NCBI GenBank assembly: GCA_937921865.1
Contig: CAKZWF010000039.1
Coordinates: 1 to 64,000 of the forward strand
Origin: an uncultured Pseudomonadales bacterium
GTDB taxonomy: Bacteria > Pseudomonadota > Gammaproteobacteria > Pseudomonadales > Azotimanducaceae
Direction: 5' to 3'
DNA length: 64,000 bases
Shown: one piece after another, positions 34,311 through 44,608 of the stretch
Layout: every line of letters begins with the position of its first letter
Position numbering within the stretch: the first letter of the stretch is position 1
Translations under genes and position numbers: made by a program
Notes under the pieces: generated by a model
The model's database searches: none
The model's input: only the letters and a program-made list of their open reading frames with translations
Told to the model about the DNA's origin: nothing

Positions 34311-35224
34311 TTCAGCTCAGCCATATACCTGGTTGCCAGACCTGCCGCAGAGCTGTTCGGATACTCACGGGCGACGCGCTCGAAGTATTCGATGGCGCCT
34401 GGGTTATCGCCTAGCCGATGATGGACAACGCCCATTTTATAGAGCGAGTCCGGCACTTTGGGATGGTCCGGATAGAGATTCAGAACCTGGGCGAAAGACT
34501 GACGCGCCTGCTCTGAATCAGACTGGGCCAGATAGAGTTCACCAAGCCAGTAAAACGCATTTGGCGTGTACTGACCATTCGGATAAGAGACGATCAGCTG
34601 GTCGAAAGCACGGGCTGATTCATCGAACTGTCGGGCCTTCATCAGATCGAACGCGCGAGTATAGACTTCCCGCTCCGATTCAGAACTGCCGCTGGTAACA
34701 GGCGCTCCCACTACGGTGCCAGTGCTGGCGCCAGAACCCGTGCTGCCGCCTGTCACCCCATTGCTGGCGCCGGAAGGCATCGCAGCGCTGCCACCGGATG
34801 GCCTGGCGCGACCGTTAGTCATCCCGGCAATCCGGCCGTCGAGGTCGATGTACTGTTCCTGCTGGTCGCGGGCCAACCGGTTCAGCTGATACGACTGCTC
34901 TTCAACCAGCCCCCTCAGTTCCTGCACTTCCTGCTGCAGCACCTGCAGCTGATAGAACAGTTGGCTCAAACGCTGAGGCTCAGCAGCCGCCTGCGCTGTG
35001 GGCTCCTGTGCTGCAGGCGCCACAGTTTGAGGCGCCGTCTGCAGGGAAGTCTGGTTCGAATCCGGCAGCGGTTCCAGCAGACTCTGGCCTTGCTGTGCAA
35101 AGCCGGCGCCACTGCTGACGGCCAGCAGTGCCGGGATCACGATCAGTCCTGTACGTCTGATCAAGTCCCTGGCGGTACTGTGTTTGTGTTGAAGATCGCA
35201 ACCCATCTGCCAATCACCTGACAT
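34307..35224 (-). CDS. cpoB: cell division coordinator CpoB (YbgF)
   Basis: A 305-aa periplasmic protein that links peptidoglycan synthesis with outer-membrane constriction by binding TolA and PBP1B. The signal region spans residues 20-45 (RRTGLIVIPALLAVSSGAGFAQQ). A trimeric coiled coil follows at about 85-125 (QLFYQLQVLQQEVQELRGLVEEQSYQL). A Gly/Ser-rich linker leads to three TPR units (YTRAFDLMKARQFDESARAFDQLIVSYPNGQY, FYWLGELYLAQSDSEQARQSF and MGVVHHRLGDNPGAIEYFERV). It follows pal by five bases. The start at ATG 35224 is not strongly supported by a Shine-Dalgarno; a Met six codons later is possible. Confidence 0.93.
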   Translation of the reverse strand: MSGDWQMGCDLQHKHSTARDLIRRTGLIVIPALLAVSSGAGFAQQGQSLLEPLPDSNQTSLQTAPQTVAPAAQEPTAQAAAEPQRLSQLFYQLQVLQQEVQELRGLVEEQSYQLNRLARDQQEQYIDLDGRIAGMTNGRARPSGGSAAMPSGASNGVTGGSTGSGASTGTVVGAPVTSGSSESEREVYTRAFDLMKARQFDESARAFDQLIVSYPNGQYTPNAFYWLGELYLAQSDSEQARQSFAQVLNLYPDHPKVPDSLYKMGVVHHRLGDNPGAIEYFERVAREYPNSSAAGLATRYMAELK

Positions 35225-35228
35225 CGTG

Positions 35229-35813
35229 TTATCGGTAGATCATGATCGCGCGTCGATTGCGCGCCCATGCCGCTTCATTGTGGCCGGGATCTTCCGGCCG
35301 TTCTTCACCGTAGCTGACCGTTTCAATCTGAGCGGGCGACACGCCGGCTGAGATCAGAAACTTGCGGACCTCGTCCCCACGACGCTCACCTAGGGCGAGG
35401 TTGTATTCGCGGGTACCACGTTCATCGCAATGACCTTCAATGAATACCGAGCGGGTGCGATTGTTGCGCAGAATGGTCGCATGCATCTCCAGTGCAGCCA
35501 GGTCGTCCGGACTGATCACAGTGCGGTCATAGGCGAAATAGAAGGTGCGGGCCAGCAGCCGGGTGGTACCAGGAACATAGGGATTAAGGTTTTCATCAAA
35601 CGCTGACGGTTCTGCGGGCGGCGCTGGCGGTGCCGGTGTTGTGTCTGCAGTGGCAGCCGGTTCCGGAGCAGGTTCAGACGGCTCAGGAGCGCTGCTCTGA
35701 CAGCCCGCCAGTACGGTTGCCGTGAGCACCATTGCCAGGCAGGTACGCAGCCACTGGCGAAGTCGCTGCTGGATAACTTGTTGTCCGCCTAGTTGCATCG
35801 CAGATGCAGCCAT
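35229..35813 (-). CDS. pal: peptidoglycan-associated lipoprotein Pal
   Basis: A 194-aa outer-membrane lipoprotein of the Tol-Pal complex. AAGGAG precedes ATG 35813. The lipobox LTATVLAGC is reached at about residue 38, so the n-region is longer than usual. A Pro/Glu/Ala-rich linker is followed by the OmpA-like peptidoglycan-binding domain: TFYFAYDRTVISPDDLAALEMHATIL, IEGHCDERGTREYNLALGERRGDEV, and SYGEERPEDPGHNEAAWARNRRAI. The Asp and Arg that grip meso-diaminopimelate are present (EGHCDERGT, and NRRA). A 104-bp gap separates it from tolB. Confidence 0.97.
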   Translation of the reverse strand: MAASAMQLGGQQVIQQRLRQWLRTCLAMVLTATVLAGCQSSAPEPSEPAPEPAATADTTPAPPAPPAEPSAFDENLNPYVPGTTRLLARTFYFAYDRTVISPDDLAALEMHATILRNNRTRSVFIEGHCDERGTREYNLALGERRGDEVRKFLISAGVSPAQIETVSYGEERPEDPGHNEAAWARNRRAIMIYR

Positions 35814-35917
35814 AGTGTTCTCCTTCTCGGAAATCTCGAATGTTCTGGGGTCAGTGTGTCAATATGCGAATGATCGGGTTCGCTAATCCTGAACGGAGGC
35901 TCTTCAAAAAAATTCGT

Positions 35918-37234
35918 TTAAAGAGCTTCGATGAACGGCGACCATGCTGGCTCCCGGACATCACCCGCCGAGGACGGCAGTCGGTACTTGACTCGGCCGT
36001 CGATCGAAACGACGGCGAGTATACCTCTACCCTGATCTTGAGTCGCATAAATCAACATGGTCCCGTTTGGTGCCAGTGACGGTGACTCGTCCAGCGACGT
36101 AGCCGTCAGCACCCGCACATCATCCCGCTCCAGATCCTGCCAGGCTATGTGAAAGATGCCGTTGTTCCGATGCACAAAGACCAGATGTTTGCCGCCAGGC
36201 AACAATCTTGCTCGAGCGTTGTAGTCACCCTGGAAAGTGAGTCTCTCAACAATGTTATTGCTGAGATCCTGGCGATAGATCTGCGGCCGACCACCGCGGT
36301 CCGAGGTATAGATGATGCTGCGGCCGTCTTCGCTCCAGCTCGGTTCGGTGTCAATCACCTGATTACGCGTCAATCGGCGCAGCGACCTATCAGCAAGATT
36401 CATGACATAAATTTCCGGGTTACCGTCTCGGGATAACACCATCGCCATACGCTGGCCATCCGGTGAAAACGCTGGCGAGCCGTTAATTCCGGAAAACTGC
36501 GTCAGCAGTTCCCGTGCGCCGGTAGCGACATCCTGAAGCACGATCGCGGGTCGACCGGTCTCGAAGGAGACATAGGCCACCCGCTTTGCGTCGGGACCCC
36601 AGCTCGCTGACATGATCGGTTCATTAGAGCTGAACAGGGTACGCGCCCGCTCTCCGTCCACATCCGCCATTTCGAGGCGAAAGCTGGCATCCGGCGATCC
36701 GGCGTTGAGCGCCAGCACATAAAGAATCCGGGTCGAGAAAGCGCCCGGAATACCGGTGACTGCCTCAAAGATCTGATCCGATATCCGGTGAGCGGCATCG
36801 CGCCACTTGTCGCGACTGGTGGAGACCACATCCGCAACCATTTCGCGCTCATTGAAGACATCAAACAGTCGGAAATCCACACTCAGGTTACCCAGCATGT
36901 CAGTCTTGGTATTGCCTATGACAAGATACTCAACACCTAGAATCCGCCAGTCGCGAAAGAAAACTTCTTCTTTGGTCCGCGGATAAGACAGCATGTTCTC
37001 ATCGTCCGCAGGTGCAAACTGCCCGCTGCGCGCCAGATCGAAGCTGACAATGTCCGATATCGGCTGCAGATGAGCCAGTTCGGGGCCCTGCTGAAACGGC
37101 ACAATGGCAATCTTGGTCTGCTTGTCATAACCGGCATCGATGATGATCGTATCGAGGCTCTGCTCAGCACGGGCAAATCCAGCCGCCAACAGGGTTAACG
37201 TCCACAGCAATATCAAACGCCAGCTACTACTCAC
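35918..37234 (-). CDS. tolB: Tol-Pal system protein TolB
   Basis: A 438-aa periplasmic protein that binds Pal and the cell envelope machine. The signal peptide ends at FARAEQ (residue 24). The N-terminal domain to about 160 has [10 protein letters not shown] and the TolB-specific [10 protein letters not shown]. The C-terminal beta-propeller repeats the WSPDG-like pattern ([65 protein letters not shown] and [15 protein letters not shown]). It overlaps tolA by four bases. Length and motifs are standard. Confidence 0.97.
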   Translation of the reverse strand: MSSSWRLILLWTLTLLAAGFARAEQSLDTIIIDAGYDKQTKIAIVPFQQGPELAHLQPISDIVSFDLARSGQFAPADDENMLSYPRTKEEVFFRDWRILGVEYLVIGNTKTDMLGNLSVDFRLFDVFNEREMVADVVSTSRDKWRDAAHRISDQIFEAVTGIPGAFSTRILYVLALNAGSPDASFRLEMADVDGERARTLFSSNEPIMSASWGPDAKRVAYVSFETGRPAIVLQDVATGARELLTQFSGINGSPAFSPDGQRMAMVLSRDGNPEIYVMNLADRSLRRLTRNQVIDTEPSWSEDGRSIIYTSDRGGRPQIYRQDLSNNIVERLTFQGDYNARARLLPGGKHLVFVHRNNGIFHIAWQDLERDDVRVLTATSLDESPSLAPNGTMLIYATQDQGRGILAVVSIDGRVKYRLPSSAGDVREPAWSPFIEAL

Positions 37235-37971
37235 CGCAACAGATCCTCCGGTCGGAACAACAGAATAAATCGACGGAACCGCTGCTCGAACAGCCGCGAT
37301 TCTTTCGGAACTTCAAAACGCCGGGCTTTGCGCACAGCGGATTCAGCAGATTGATCAAACGCAAGATTACCGCTGCCTCTCAATACGGTTACGGCCACCA
37401 CATCGCCGGTGGGCACCAGCTCCACCTGCAGTTCCACCTCCATGCCATTGCGGGCACTCGGCGGCCGCGACCAGTTGTCGACGATGCGCTGATAGATGCC
37501 CGCCCGATAAGTCTGGGCCGCGGCATTGTCTGCCTCACCGGCGTTGGCGGCGAGTTCCTGATCTTCACTGATCAGGGCGTCTTCGAATGCGCGATTGCTC
37601 AGCGCAGCCAGGCTCGCGGCTCTTTCGGCAGCTTCCCGATCCCGTTCCTGCTGCGCTGCCAGGCGCGCGGCCTCCTCAGCGCGGGGATCCGGCTTCGCCT
37701 CGACGGGCTTGGGCTTCGGTTCGGGCACAGGTTTAGGTTTAGCCGGTGCAGGTCTGGAGGCGGCAGGCTTCGGCGCAGCGGGTTTGGGCCGAGCTTTCGG
37801 CGCTGGTTTCGGCTCCATCACGATCAGCTTGGACATAACAATCTGCGGTTTGATCTCCCGGACCTTGGTGCTGTCAGGCTGCCAGCCGACCCGCAGCGCC
37901 GTCACCGCCAGCGCATGCAGCAGCAGGGCAAACAGCAGCGGCAGCATGTATTGCCGGGCAGTCTCAATCAT
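37231..37971 (-). CDS. tolA: cell envelope protein TolA
   Basis: A 246-aa inner-membrane protein that spans the periplasm between TolQR and TolB/Pal. Residues 8-25 are the single membrane anchor. The central domain (about 48-125) is rich in Pro, Lys and Ala, then Ala, Arg and Glu ([52 protein letters not shown]). The C-terminal domain is TonB-like ([42 protein letters not shown]). It is clearly shorter than the 421-aa E. coli protein but similar to compact TolAs of other gammaproteobacteria. It overlaps tolR and tolB by four bases each. Confidence 0.95.
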   Translation of the reverse strand: MIETARQYMLPLLFALLLHALAVTALRVGWQPDSTKVREIKPQIVMSKLIVMEPKPAPKARPKPAAPKPAASRPAPAKPKPVPEPKPKPVEAKPDPRAEEAARLAAQQERDREAAERAASLAALSNRAFEDALISEDQELAANAGEADNAAAQTYRAGIYQRIVDNWSRPPSARNGMEVELQVELVPTGDVVAVTVLRGSGNLAFDQSAESAVRKARRFEVPKESRLFEQRFRRFILLFRPEDLLR

Positions 37972-38414
37972 CCAGCACTCGCGCTGAGGTCGGGTGGGTC
38001 TGTGATCAGTCCAACACTCTGAGCACCCGCCTGCTGCAGTACCGTCATGACCCGGACAACTTCTCCATACTCGAGCGTCTGATCAGCCTTTACATACACG
38101 GGCACTTCCGGTCGGGCACGGATGATTTTTCCGGCCTGATCACCCAGTGAGTAAATGGATACCCGGGTGTCGTCGTCGTCGGCATTCTGTATGCCGAGAT
38201 TGACAAAAATTGCACCGTCAGCGCGTACCGAAATGACCAGCGGATCCGTTTCGGTGTCGGCGATGGCTTCCGAGGGTGCGTTCGGTAGATCCACCTGCAC
38301 CCCCTGGGTGAGCATGGGTGCGGTTGCCATGAAGATGACCAGCAGCACCAGCATCACGTCGATGTAGGGAACAACGTTGATCTCCGACATCGGTTTGCGT
38401 TTTCGTGCAGCCAT
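37968..38414 (-). CDS. tolR: Tol-Pal system protein TolR (ExbD family)
   Basis: A 148-aa proton-channel subunit partner of TolQ. RKRKPMSEINVVPYIDVMLVLLVIFMATAP contains the essential transmembrane Asp near residue 17 and the one TM helix. The periplasmic domain ends with VKADQTLEYGEVVRVMTVLQQAGAQSVGLITDPP, the family C-terminus. It overlaps tolA by four bases and sits 11 bp from tolQ, so the Tol genes are co-transcribed. Secure. Confidence 0.97.
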   Translation of the reverse strand: MAARKRKPMSEINVVPYIDVMLVLLVIFMATAPMLTQGVQVDLPNAPSEAIADTETDPLVISVRADGAIFVNLGIQNADDDDTRVSIYSLGDQAGKIIRARPEVPVYVKADQTLEYGEVVRVMTVLQQAGAQSVGLITDPPDLSASAG

Positions 38415-38425
38415 GGGCGCCTCCG

Positions 38426-39103
38426 TCAGCGTTTGGCGTGTGCCGCGCGATGCAGCACGCTGGAAAATTCATCACAGAACGCGTCGTAGCGCTTCATCAG
38501 CACCTCGACCCGGGCAGAAAAACGGTTGTAACCGATGACCGCTGGAATCGCTGCGAACAGACCCATCGCCGTCGCCACCAGCGCTTCGGAGATTCCGGGC
38601 GCAACCGAAGCCAGCGTCGCCTGACTCATATTGGCCAGACTACGGAAAGAATTCATGATCCCCCAGACCGTGCCGAACAGTCCGACATACGGGCTTGTCG
38701 AACCTACCGTCGCCAGAAAGGCAAGATGCTTTTCCAGTTTCTCTTCTTCCCGATTCAATGCCACCCGCATGACCCGCTGCACACCCTGCATGATCGATTC
38801 CGGCTCTGCGCCAGACTGTTCAGAGAGTCTGGTGTACTCCTTGAAACCGGCGACAAACATGCCTTCTATACCGGTGAGTTCATCGTGGCCTTCGAGTTCG
38901 GTGTAAAACGCCCGCAGGTCGATGCCGGACCAGAAATACTCCTCGAATTCATCCACCGAGTTCTGCACCCGGCGCAGATAAAACCAGCGCTGAAAAATCA
39001 TCACCCAGGAGAAGACCGAAGCCAGCAGCAGGGATGCCATGACCAGCTGCACCAGAAGGCTTGCGTTGGCCACCAGTTCAAAAACGGACAGTTGTTCCGG
39101 CAA
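38426..39103 (-). CDS. tolQ: Tol-Pal system protein TolQ (ExbB/MotA family)
   Basis: A 225-aa inner-membrane proton channel with three TM helices: residues 14-36 (LVQLVMASLLLASVFSWVMIF), about 127-150 (LFGTVWGIMNSFRSLA) and about 164-186 (ISEALVATAMGLFAAIPAVIGYN). The ExbB motif TVGSTSPYVGLFGTVWGIMNSF is typical. It energises TolA with the proton motive force. It begins just 11 bp after ruvB on the same strand. The ybgC gene, which often lies between ruvB and tolQ, is absent here. Confidence 0.97.
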   Translation of the reverse strand: MPEQLSVFELVANASLLVQLVMASLLLASVFSWVMIFQRWFYLRRVQNSVDEFEEYFWSGIDLRAFYTELEGHDELTGIEGMFVAGFKEYTRLSEQSGAEPESIMQGVQRVMRVALNREEEKLEKHLAFLATVGSTSPYVGLFGTVWGIMNSFRSLANMSQATLASVAPGISEALVATAMGLFAAIPAVIGYNRFSARVEVLMKRYDAFCDEFSSVLHRAAHAKR

Positions 39104-39114
39104 GAGACGAACTC

Positions 39115-40161
39115 CTATGGGTCGTTGCGTAGTTGAGGTTGCACATTCGGAGCAGGCTCCGGCGCTGTGAGTCCAAAATGCAGATAAGCTTTGGTCGTGG
39201 CGACTCGTCCGCGCGGAGTGCGCATCAGAAAGCCCTGTTGAATCAGAAACGGTTCCAGCACATCTTCGATGGTGTCGCGTTCTTCGCTGATTGCCGCAGC
39301 CATCGAATCCACCCCGACCGGCCCACCATCAAACTTGTTGATAATCGTGTCCAGCAGTCGTCGATCCATATTGTCGAAACCCTGATGATCAACACTGAGC
39401 ATGTTCAGCGCCGCATCTGCAACCAGCTTATCGATGATGCCATCTGCTTTCACCTCGGCGTAGTCCCTGGCGCGGCGCAGCAGCCGATTGGCGATTCGCG
39501 GGGTGCCTCGGGAACGGGCGGCAACTTCGGCAGCCCCTTCACTGGTGACCTCCAGCTTCAGCTTTCCAGCTGAGCGCATCACAATCTCAGTCAATTCCAG
39601 TGCTGAATAAAATTCCAGCCGCTGCACAATCCCGAAGCGATCCCGCAGCGGCGATGTCAGCAACCCGGCCCTGGTGGTTGCTCCCACCAGTGTGAAGCGG
39701 GGCAGATCCAGCTTCAACGAGCGCGCGGCCGGGCCTTCGCCAATCAGAATATCCAGCTGAAAATCTTCCATAGCCGGATAGAGAATTTCTTCAACAACCG
39801 GGCTCAAACGATGGATCTCATCGACAAACAGAACATCGCCTGGCTCAAGGTTGGTAAGCATCGCCGCCAGTTCCGCCGGCCGCTCGAGTACCGGACCTGA
39901 CGTGGATTTAATCGCCACACCCATCTCATTGGCAATAATGTTGGCCAGCGTGGTTTTGCCAAGGCCGGGCGGACCAAAAATCAGGGTGTGATCAAGCGCT
40001 TCCGCCCGGTTACGGGCAGCGGCGACAAATATTTCCATCTGCTCACAGACGGCCTCCTGGCCAATGTATTCAGCCAGCGAACCCGGGCGAAGGGCATGGT
40101 CCAAGCGTTGTTCTTCGACATTGCCGGCAGCCGTGACCAGCCGATCGGGTTCGATGCTCAT
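39115..40161 (-). CDS. ruvB: Holliday junction ATPase RuvB
   Basis: A 348-aa AAA+ motor that drives branch migration with RuvA. The Walker [10 protein letters not shown] is at residues 63-71, Walker [13 protein letters not shown] near 112, the sensor region [12 protein letters not shown] near 156 and the arginine finger block SPLRDRFGI near 170. The C-terminal winged helix ends with [13 protein letters not shown]. It overlaps ruvA by four bases (40158-40161). Length and motifs match the family. Confidence 0.98.
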   Translation of the reverse strand: MSIEPDRLVTAAGNVEEQRLDHALRPGSLAEYIGQEAVCEQMEIFVAAARNRAEALDHTLIFGPPGLGKTTLANIIANEMGVAIKSTSGPVLERPAELAAMLTNLEPGDVLFVDEIHRLSPVVEEILYPAMEDFQLDILIGEGPAARSLKLDLPRFTLVGATTRAGLLTSPLRDRFGIVQRLEFYSALELTEIVMRSAGKLKLEVTSEGAAEVAARSRGTPRIANRLLRRARDYAEVKADGIIDKLVADAALNMLSVDHQGFDNMDRRLLDTIINKFDGGPVGVDSMAAAISEERDTIEDVLEPFLIQQGFLMRTPRGRVATTKAYLHFGLTAPEPAPNVQPQLRNDP

Positions 40162-40775
40162 CGGGTCACCTCTGAGGGCCGGGTAATCTGTTTCAGCGCC
40201 AGCCGAATCAGCGCTTCAGACCCGACATCTGAATGATCCGCAGCAGCTCGAGCCTGCGCAATTGCCCGCTGGGCTTCTGCGGGACGATAGCCAAGCGCCT
40301 CCAAAGCAGCTTCGGCTTCACCCACCGCTGAAGAGCTTACTGGCCGCGGCGCAGCTTCAGGGACGACAAAGTTGGCCAGCCGGCCTTTCAGCTCAACCAG
40401 CAGACGTTCCGCAGTCTTCTTACCGACCCCGGGTACCCGGGTAAGCATTGCCACATCGTTGTGCTGCACGCAGTGAGCGAGCTGTTCGAGACTGATCGCG
40501 GAGATGAGATTCTGACCCAGCTTCGGGCCTACGCCGCTGATCCGGATCAGATCCCGGAAAACGTCGCGTTCGAGCCTCGAGATGAAACCATAAAGCAGCT
40601 GAGCGTCTTCGCGGACCACAAAGTGGGTGTAAAGCAGCACCTTTGTTCCGGCTTCGGTACCAAAGCTCTGCAAGGCCCCCGGAGTTATCTCCACCTCATA
40701 GGCGAGACCTCCCACGTCCACTAGGATCTGGGTATCCGTATGTTCTACCAGTTGACCCTGGATTCGGCCGATCAT
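40158..40775 (-). CDS. ruvA: Holliday junction branch-migration protein RuvA
   Basis: A 205-aa subunit that binds the four-way junction. The N-terminal OB-fold reads [30 protein letters not shown], the acidic pin is in [19 protein letters not shown], two helix-hairpin-helix motifs are at [21 protein letters not shown] and [20 protein letters not shown], and the C-terminal domain ([19 protein letters not shown]) contacts RuvB. It follows ruvC by ten bases. Secure. Confidence 0.98.
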   Translation of the reverse strand: MIGRIQGQLVEHTDTQILVDVGGLAYEVEITPGALQSFGTEAGTKVLLYTHFVVREDAQLLYGFISRLERDVFRDLIRISGVGPKLGQNLISAISLEQLAHCVQHNDVAMLTRVPGVGKKTAERLLVELKGRLANFVVPEAAPRPVSSSAVGEAEAALEALGYRPAEAQRAIAQARAAADHSDVGSEALIRLALKQITRPSEVTR

Positions 40776-40785
40776 TGTGCCCTGA

Positions 40786-41271
40786 CTACTTTAAATCCAG
40801 GCCGGAAGTATTGACGTGACAAATGGCAATCGCAAGCGCGTCTGCAGCGTCAGCCTGTGGTGATGCGGGAAGATCCAGGAGCATGCGTACCATGTGCTGC
40901 ACCTGGTCTTTGCCGGCCCGGCCGGTGCCGACAACCGCACGTTTTACTTTTGTGGCAGCGTATTCGTGTACGCTCAAGCCATGCGCCACTCCGGCGGCAA
41001 TGGCCACCCCGCGGGCTTGCCCCAGCTTCAGCGCGGAATCGACATTCCGGGCCAGGAAAACCTCTTCAATCGCCAGCGCCTGGGGCTGATGTTCCTCAAT
41101 GAGCTCGCAGATCGAACGATAGATCACCCCCAAACGCTCAGCAAAACTGCCGTTACCGGTACGAATACAGCCACTGGCGACATACCCCAGCTTGGCGCGC
41201 GCATCTATCACGCCATAACCGGTGATCCGAGATCCAGGATCTATGCCCAGGATCCGCCTGGAGGCACTCAA
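40786..41271 (-). CDS. ruvC: Holliday junction resolvase RuvC
   Basis: A 161-aa endonuclease that cleaves Holliday junctions. The acidic residues of the RNase H-like site are Asp in [12 protein letters not shown] (residue 11), Glu in [23 protein letters not shown] (near 68), and the two Asp of [14 protein letters not shown] (near 139-143). It is about ten residues shorter at the C-terminus than E. coli RuvC, without loss of a motif. It lies 14 bp after yebC. Confidence 0.97.
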   Translation of the reverse strand: MSASRRILGIDPGSRITGYGVIDARAKLGYVASGCIRTGNGSFAERLGVIYRSICELIEEHQPQALAIEEVFLARNVDSALKLGQARGVAIAAGVAHGLSVHEYAATKVKRAVVGTGRAGKDQVQHMVRMLLDLPASPQADAADALAIAICHVNTSGLDLK

Positions 41272-41285
41272 CTGCGCACGATCGG

Positions 41286-42026
41286 CTAGGATTGCATTAA
41301 CTCGTCTGGGAAGTCGGCGTTACTGTACACGTTTTGCACGTCGTCGAGTTCTTCAAGCGCATCGATGAGCCGCAGCACCTTCTCCGCCTGCTCGCTGTCA
41401 CAAGGGCTGCTGTTCGAGGGCATCATCGTGACTTCGGCCATTTCCGGTTCCAGCTCCCCGGCTTTCAGTGCAGCGACCACATCGCTCAGATTTTCCCACG
41501 GAGTGACCACGGAGACTGATCCGTCTTCTTCAGTATCAATATCTTCAGCACCAGCTTCCAGCACCACTTCCATGATCTGCTCTTCATCAACGCCGGGCGC
41601 AAAATTGATCATACCCTGGCGGCTGAAAAGATACGCCACAGAGCCATCGGTACCCAGATTGCCACCATATTTACTGAACGCATGCCGCACCTCGGCAACC
41701 GTGCGATTGCGGTTATCGGTCATCGCTTCGACCAGAATAGCCACACCGGCAGGACCATAACCTTCGTACACCAGCTCTTCGACATCGTTACCGTCCTGCC
41801 CGCCGGCGCCGCGGGAGATCGCCCGGTCGATGGTATCTCGCGGCATGTTGGCGCCAAGGGCTTTGTCCACAGCCGCCCGCAATCGCGGATTGTCAGCAGG
41901 ATCACCGCCGCCCAGCCTCGCGGCAACGGTGATCTCGCGGATGATTTTGGTGTAGAGCTTGCCGCGCTTTTTATCCTGCGCCGCTTTGCGGTGTTTGATG
42001 TTTGCCCATTTGCTGTGTCCAGCCAT
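41286..42026 (-). CDS. yebC: YebC/PmpR family transcriptional regulator
   Basis: A 246-aa protein of the YebC family. The start [32 protein letters not shown] is invariant in the family, and [35 protein letters not shown] near 90 follows. The acidic central and C-terminal domains contain [15 protein letters not shown] and the [18 protein letters not shown] end. YebC proteins bind DNA as regulators, and some aid ribosomes stalled at proline stretches. AGGAGG-like GGAAAGGAGGTTGCG precedes ATG 42026. Its place between aspS and ruvC is classical. Confidence 0.97.
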   Translation of the reverse strand: MAGHSKWANIKHRKAAQDKKRGKLYTKIIREITVAARLGGGDPADNPRLRAAVDKALGANMPRDTIDRAISRGAGGQDGNDVEELVYEGYGPAGVAILVEAMTDNRNRTVAEVRHAFSKYGGNLGTDGSVAYLFSRQGMINFAPGVDEEQIMEVVLEAGAEDIDTEEDGSVSVVTPWENLSDVVAALKAGELEPEMAEVTMMPSNSSPCDSEQAEKVLRLIDALEELDDVQNVYSNADFPDELMQS

Positions 42027-42104
42027 CGCAACCTCCTTTCCGGCCTCCTCTGTTCGGCCTGCTCGCCTGTCTACGTATTTGATCTGCGCCGCTGCACAGC
42101 AATT

Positions 42105-43868
42105 TCATCGCAGCCGGATATGCAGATCCCGAAGCTGATGATCGTCGACAGGGCCAGGTGCCGCAGTGAGCAGACAGGATGCCGACTGAGTCTTCGGAAA
42201 CGCAATCACATCGCGAATATTGCTGGTTTCCGCCATCAACATCACCAGTCTGTCCAGACCCAGCGCAATACCCCCGTGTGGAGGGCAGCCAAGTTTCAAC
42301 GCATCGAGCAGAAACCCGAATTTGATCTCTGCCTCCTGACCGATGTTCAGCGCTTCAAAGACCGCCTGCTGCATTTCCTGACGATGAATACGCAGTGATC
42401 CACCACCAACCTCATGACCGTTCAGAACAACGTCATAGGCGATGGCTTTTGCACCGAGCGGATCAGCGGTCAGCTCATCAGGAGAGCACTTCGGCAGTGT
42501 GAACGGATGATGTACCGGAGTCAGAGTGCCATCACGGCCGCGCTCAAACATCGGCCAATCAACCACCCAGCACGGCGCCCACTTGCCTGCGCCCTGCGTC
42601 ACCGTAAGCTCCAGATCGCGTCCCAGCTCGTTGCGCAGCGCACCCATGGAATCACAGACCACGGCAAACTTATCCGCGCCGAAAAACACGACGTCCCCAT
42701 CCTGTGCACCAACTCGATCCAGCACTTCCATCACCGTGGCTTCAGGCAGGAACTTGATGATCGGTGACTGCATGCCTGCAACGCCGGCGCTGAGATCATT
42801 GATCTTTATATAGGCGAGACCTTTCGCGCCATAGCGGCCGACAAACTCGGTGTAGCCATCAATCACCCGCCGCGGCAGCCTCGCACCACCCGGCGCGCGC
42901 ATCGCCACTACGCGACCTTCCGGATCCGTCGCCGGCCCCTGAAAGACTTTAAATTCAACAGCTTCCATCAGATCAGCAATGTCGGTCAGCTCAAGCGGAT
43001 TGCGCAGATCCGGTTTATCGCTGCCATAACGGGTCATGGCTTCAGTCCAGGTCAGCACCGGGAACTCAAGAAGTTCCACATCGATGACCTGTTTGAACAC
43101 ACTGCGCAACATGCCCTCAGTCAGATCCATCACCTGCTGGTCGCTGGTGAACGACGCCTCGATGTCTATCTGGGTGAATTCAGGCTGTCGGTCTGCACGG
43201 AGGTCTTCATCACGATAACAGCGGGCAATCTGATAGTACTTATCCATGCCCGAGATCATCAGCAGTTGCTTGAAGACCTGAGGTGACTGCGGCAACGCGA
43301 AAAAATTACCCGGATGGGTACGGCTGGGGACCAGATAGTCTCTGGCGCCTTCCGGTGTCGCCTTGGTCAGAGTGGGTGTTTCAACTTCCCAGTACCCGTC
43401 AGTTTCCAGATAAGCACGCACCGCACTGGTAATCCGAGCCCTCTTGCGCAGACGCTCCTGCATCTCGGGACGACGAAGATCGATGTAGCGATAGCGCAAC
43501 CGCACATCCTCACCGGCGTCAGAATACTCATCGAGCTGAAACGGCGGAGTTGCTGAAGCATTGAGAATTTCCAGCGTCTTGCCAAGTACCTCGATTTCCC
43601 CGGTAATCATGTCCGCGTTTACTGTCCCTTCAGGGCGCGGCCGCACTTTTCCCGTCATTTTCAGCACAAATTCGTTGCGAACACTGTCGGCGGCCGCAAA
43701 GCTGTCTTCGATGTCCGGGTCGTAGACCACCTGAACAATGCCGGTACGATCGCGCACATCGAGAAAAATCACGCCGCCATGATCGCGGCGACGATGCACC
43801 CAGCCATAGAGTTCCACCTGCTCATCAACGTGAGCGGCGTTGAGATCGCCACAATAATGACTGCGCAT
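42105..43868 (-). CDS. aspS: aspartyl-tRNA synthetase AspS
   Basis: A 587-aa class II tRNA synthetase. The N-terminal anticodon-binding OB-fold contains [30 protein letters not shown]. Motif 2 is in [30 protein letters not shown] (near 210-240), the bacterial GAD insertion domain spans about 285-425, and motif 3 is [13 protein letters not shown] near 533. [11 protein letters not shown] closes the chain. It heads the long minus-strand cluster. Whether it is discriminating cannot be judged safely by eye, as no gatCAB genes are in the window. Confidence 0.97.
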   Translation of the reverse strand: MRSHYCGDLNAAHVDEQVELYGWVHRRRDHGGVIFLDVRDRTGIVQVVYDPDIEDSFAAADSVRNEFVLKMTGKVRPRPEGTVNADMITGEIEVLGKTLEILNASATPPFQLDEYSDAGEDVRLRYRYIDLRRPEMQERLRKRARITSAVRAYLETDGYWEVETPTLTKATPEGARDYLVPSRTHPGNFFALPQSPQVFKQLLMISGMDKYYQIARCYRDEDLRADRQPEFTQIDIEASFTSDQQVMDLTEGMLRSVFKQVIDVELLEFPVLTWTEAMTRYGSDKPDLRNPLELTDIADLMEAVEFKVFQGPATDPEGRVVAMRAPGGARLPRRVIDGYTEFVGRYGAKGLAYIKINDLSAGVAGMQSPIIKFLPEATVMEVLDRVGAQDGDVVFFGADKFAVVCDSMGALRNELGRDLELTVTQGAGKWAPCWVVDWPMFERGRDGTLTPVHHPFTLPKCSPDELTADPLGAKAIAYDVVLNGHEVGGGSLRIHRQEMQQAVFEALNIGQEAEIKFGFLLDALKLGCPPHGGIALGLDRLVMLMAETSNIRDVIAFPKTQSASCLLTAAPGPVDDHQLRDLHIRLR

Positions 43869-43919
43869 CAGTCTCGGTTTCCTTTCATTTAGACCCGCTT
43901 CATGAAGATCCTACACAAG

Positions 43920-43960
43920 GTCGCTACGGTGCAGCTGGTTACAAGCTGCACCGTAGCGAC
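43920..43960. repeat. 17-bp perfect inverted repeat upstream of aspS
   Basis: gtcgctacggtgcagct (43920-43936), loop ggttaca (43937-43943) and its exact reverse complement at 43944-43960 form an uninterrupted 17-bp stem. It lies between the FmdB-like gene and aspS, both on the minus strand, 51 bases before the aspS ATG. There is no T tract on either side, so it does not look like a standard rho-independent terminator. Confidence 0.9.
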
Positions 43961-44006
43961 AACCAATCAGAATCAATTCAGAGGCTTGAACCTGAACCCG
44001 ACTGGT

Positions 44007-44357
44007 TCAGGACGATTCAGCTTTCGATGATTTAGAACCACCGCTGTTGCTGTCGCTCTTCGAACTACCGCTCGAATCGCTCTTGGTTTCACTCTTCGAA
44101 CTACTCGACGAGTCAGAACTCGTTGACGAACCGCTTGATCCACCAGCGTCATCAGCGGAGATATTCCGCTTTTTACCGGATTTGAAGTCAGTCTCGTACC
44201 AGCCACCCCCTTTCAGACGAAAGCCCGCCGCCGAAATTTTCTTCTTCAGAGTATCTTCTTCACATACCGGACAGGTGACCAACGCGGCTTCACTGAGCTT
44301 CTGAATTGCTTCCAGCTCATGCCCGCATTTTTCACATCGGTACTCGTAAATTGGCAT
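44007..44357 (-). CDS. FmdB-family zinc ribbon protein
   Basis: A 116-aa protein that starts MPIYEYRCEKCGHELE, the FmdB signature. One zinc is held by Cys8, Cys11, Cys29 and Cys32 (TCPVCEEDTLKKKISAAGFRLKGGGWYETDF). The last 45 residues are a low-complexity Ser/Gly/Lys tail (SSGSSTSSDSSSSSKSETKS), typical of this family and probably disordered. It stands alone upstream of aspS in many gammaproteobacteria. Its function is not known beyond a possible regulatory role. Confidence 0.93.
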   Translation of the reverse strand: MPIYEYRCEKCGHELEAIQKLSEAALVTCPVCEEDTLKKKISAAGFRLKGGGWYETDFKSGKKRNISADDAGGSSGSSTSSDSSSSSKSETKSDSSGSSKSDSNSGGSKSSKAESS

Positions 44358-44608
44358 CGTTTACTTCCCACTTTCGCAAGGCCGGCGCATGATCTTAAAA
44401 AAACCAGCAAAAATACAGTGATTTCGTGCCATTTTGTTGCGAGTGAAAAACGAATGCAGTATAAAGCGCGACCATTGACCGCCTGCGTTGATCCCAACCT
44501 CGTTAGGGCGCTGATACAGGCTTCAATCGCAACCGGGTAAAACCCAGCCTCACCAATACTGGTAAGGATTCGCCTGGTTTATACATCATCGAGCTAAGGG
44601 ACAATCGA
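44358..44608. other. divergent intergenic region between FmdB and HU-like genes
   Basis: A 251-bp gap between two divergent genes. It holds a convincing sigma70 promoter toward the HU-like gene at 44437-44465. The remaining sequence forms a roughly 130-base leader before ATG 44609 with short inverted repeats (ccgggtaaaacccag, accaatactggt). No clear promoter toward the FmdB gene was recognised. Confidence 0.5.
44437..44465 (+). promoter_or_regulatory. sigma70 promoter of the HU-like gene
   Basis: TTGCGA (44437-44442), a 17-bp spacer and TATAAA (44460-44465) fit the -35/-10 consensus (four and five of six). Transcription would begin near 44472, leaving a leader of about 135 bases. Confidence 0.65.
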
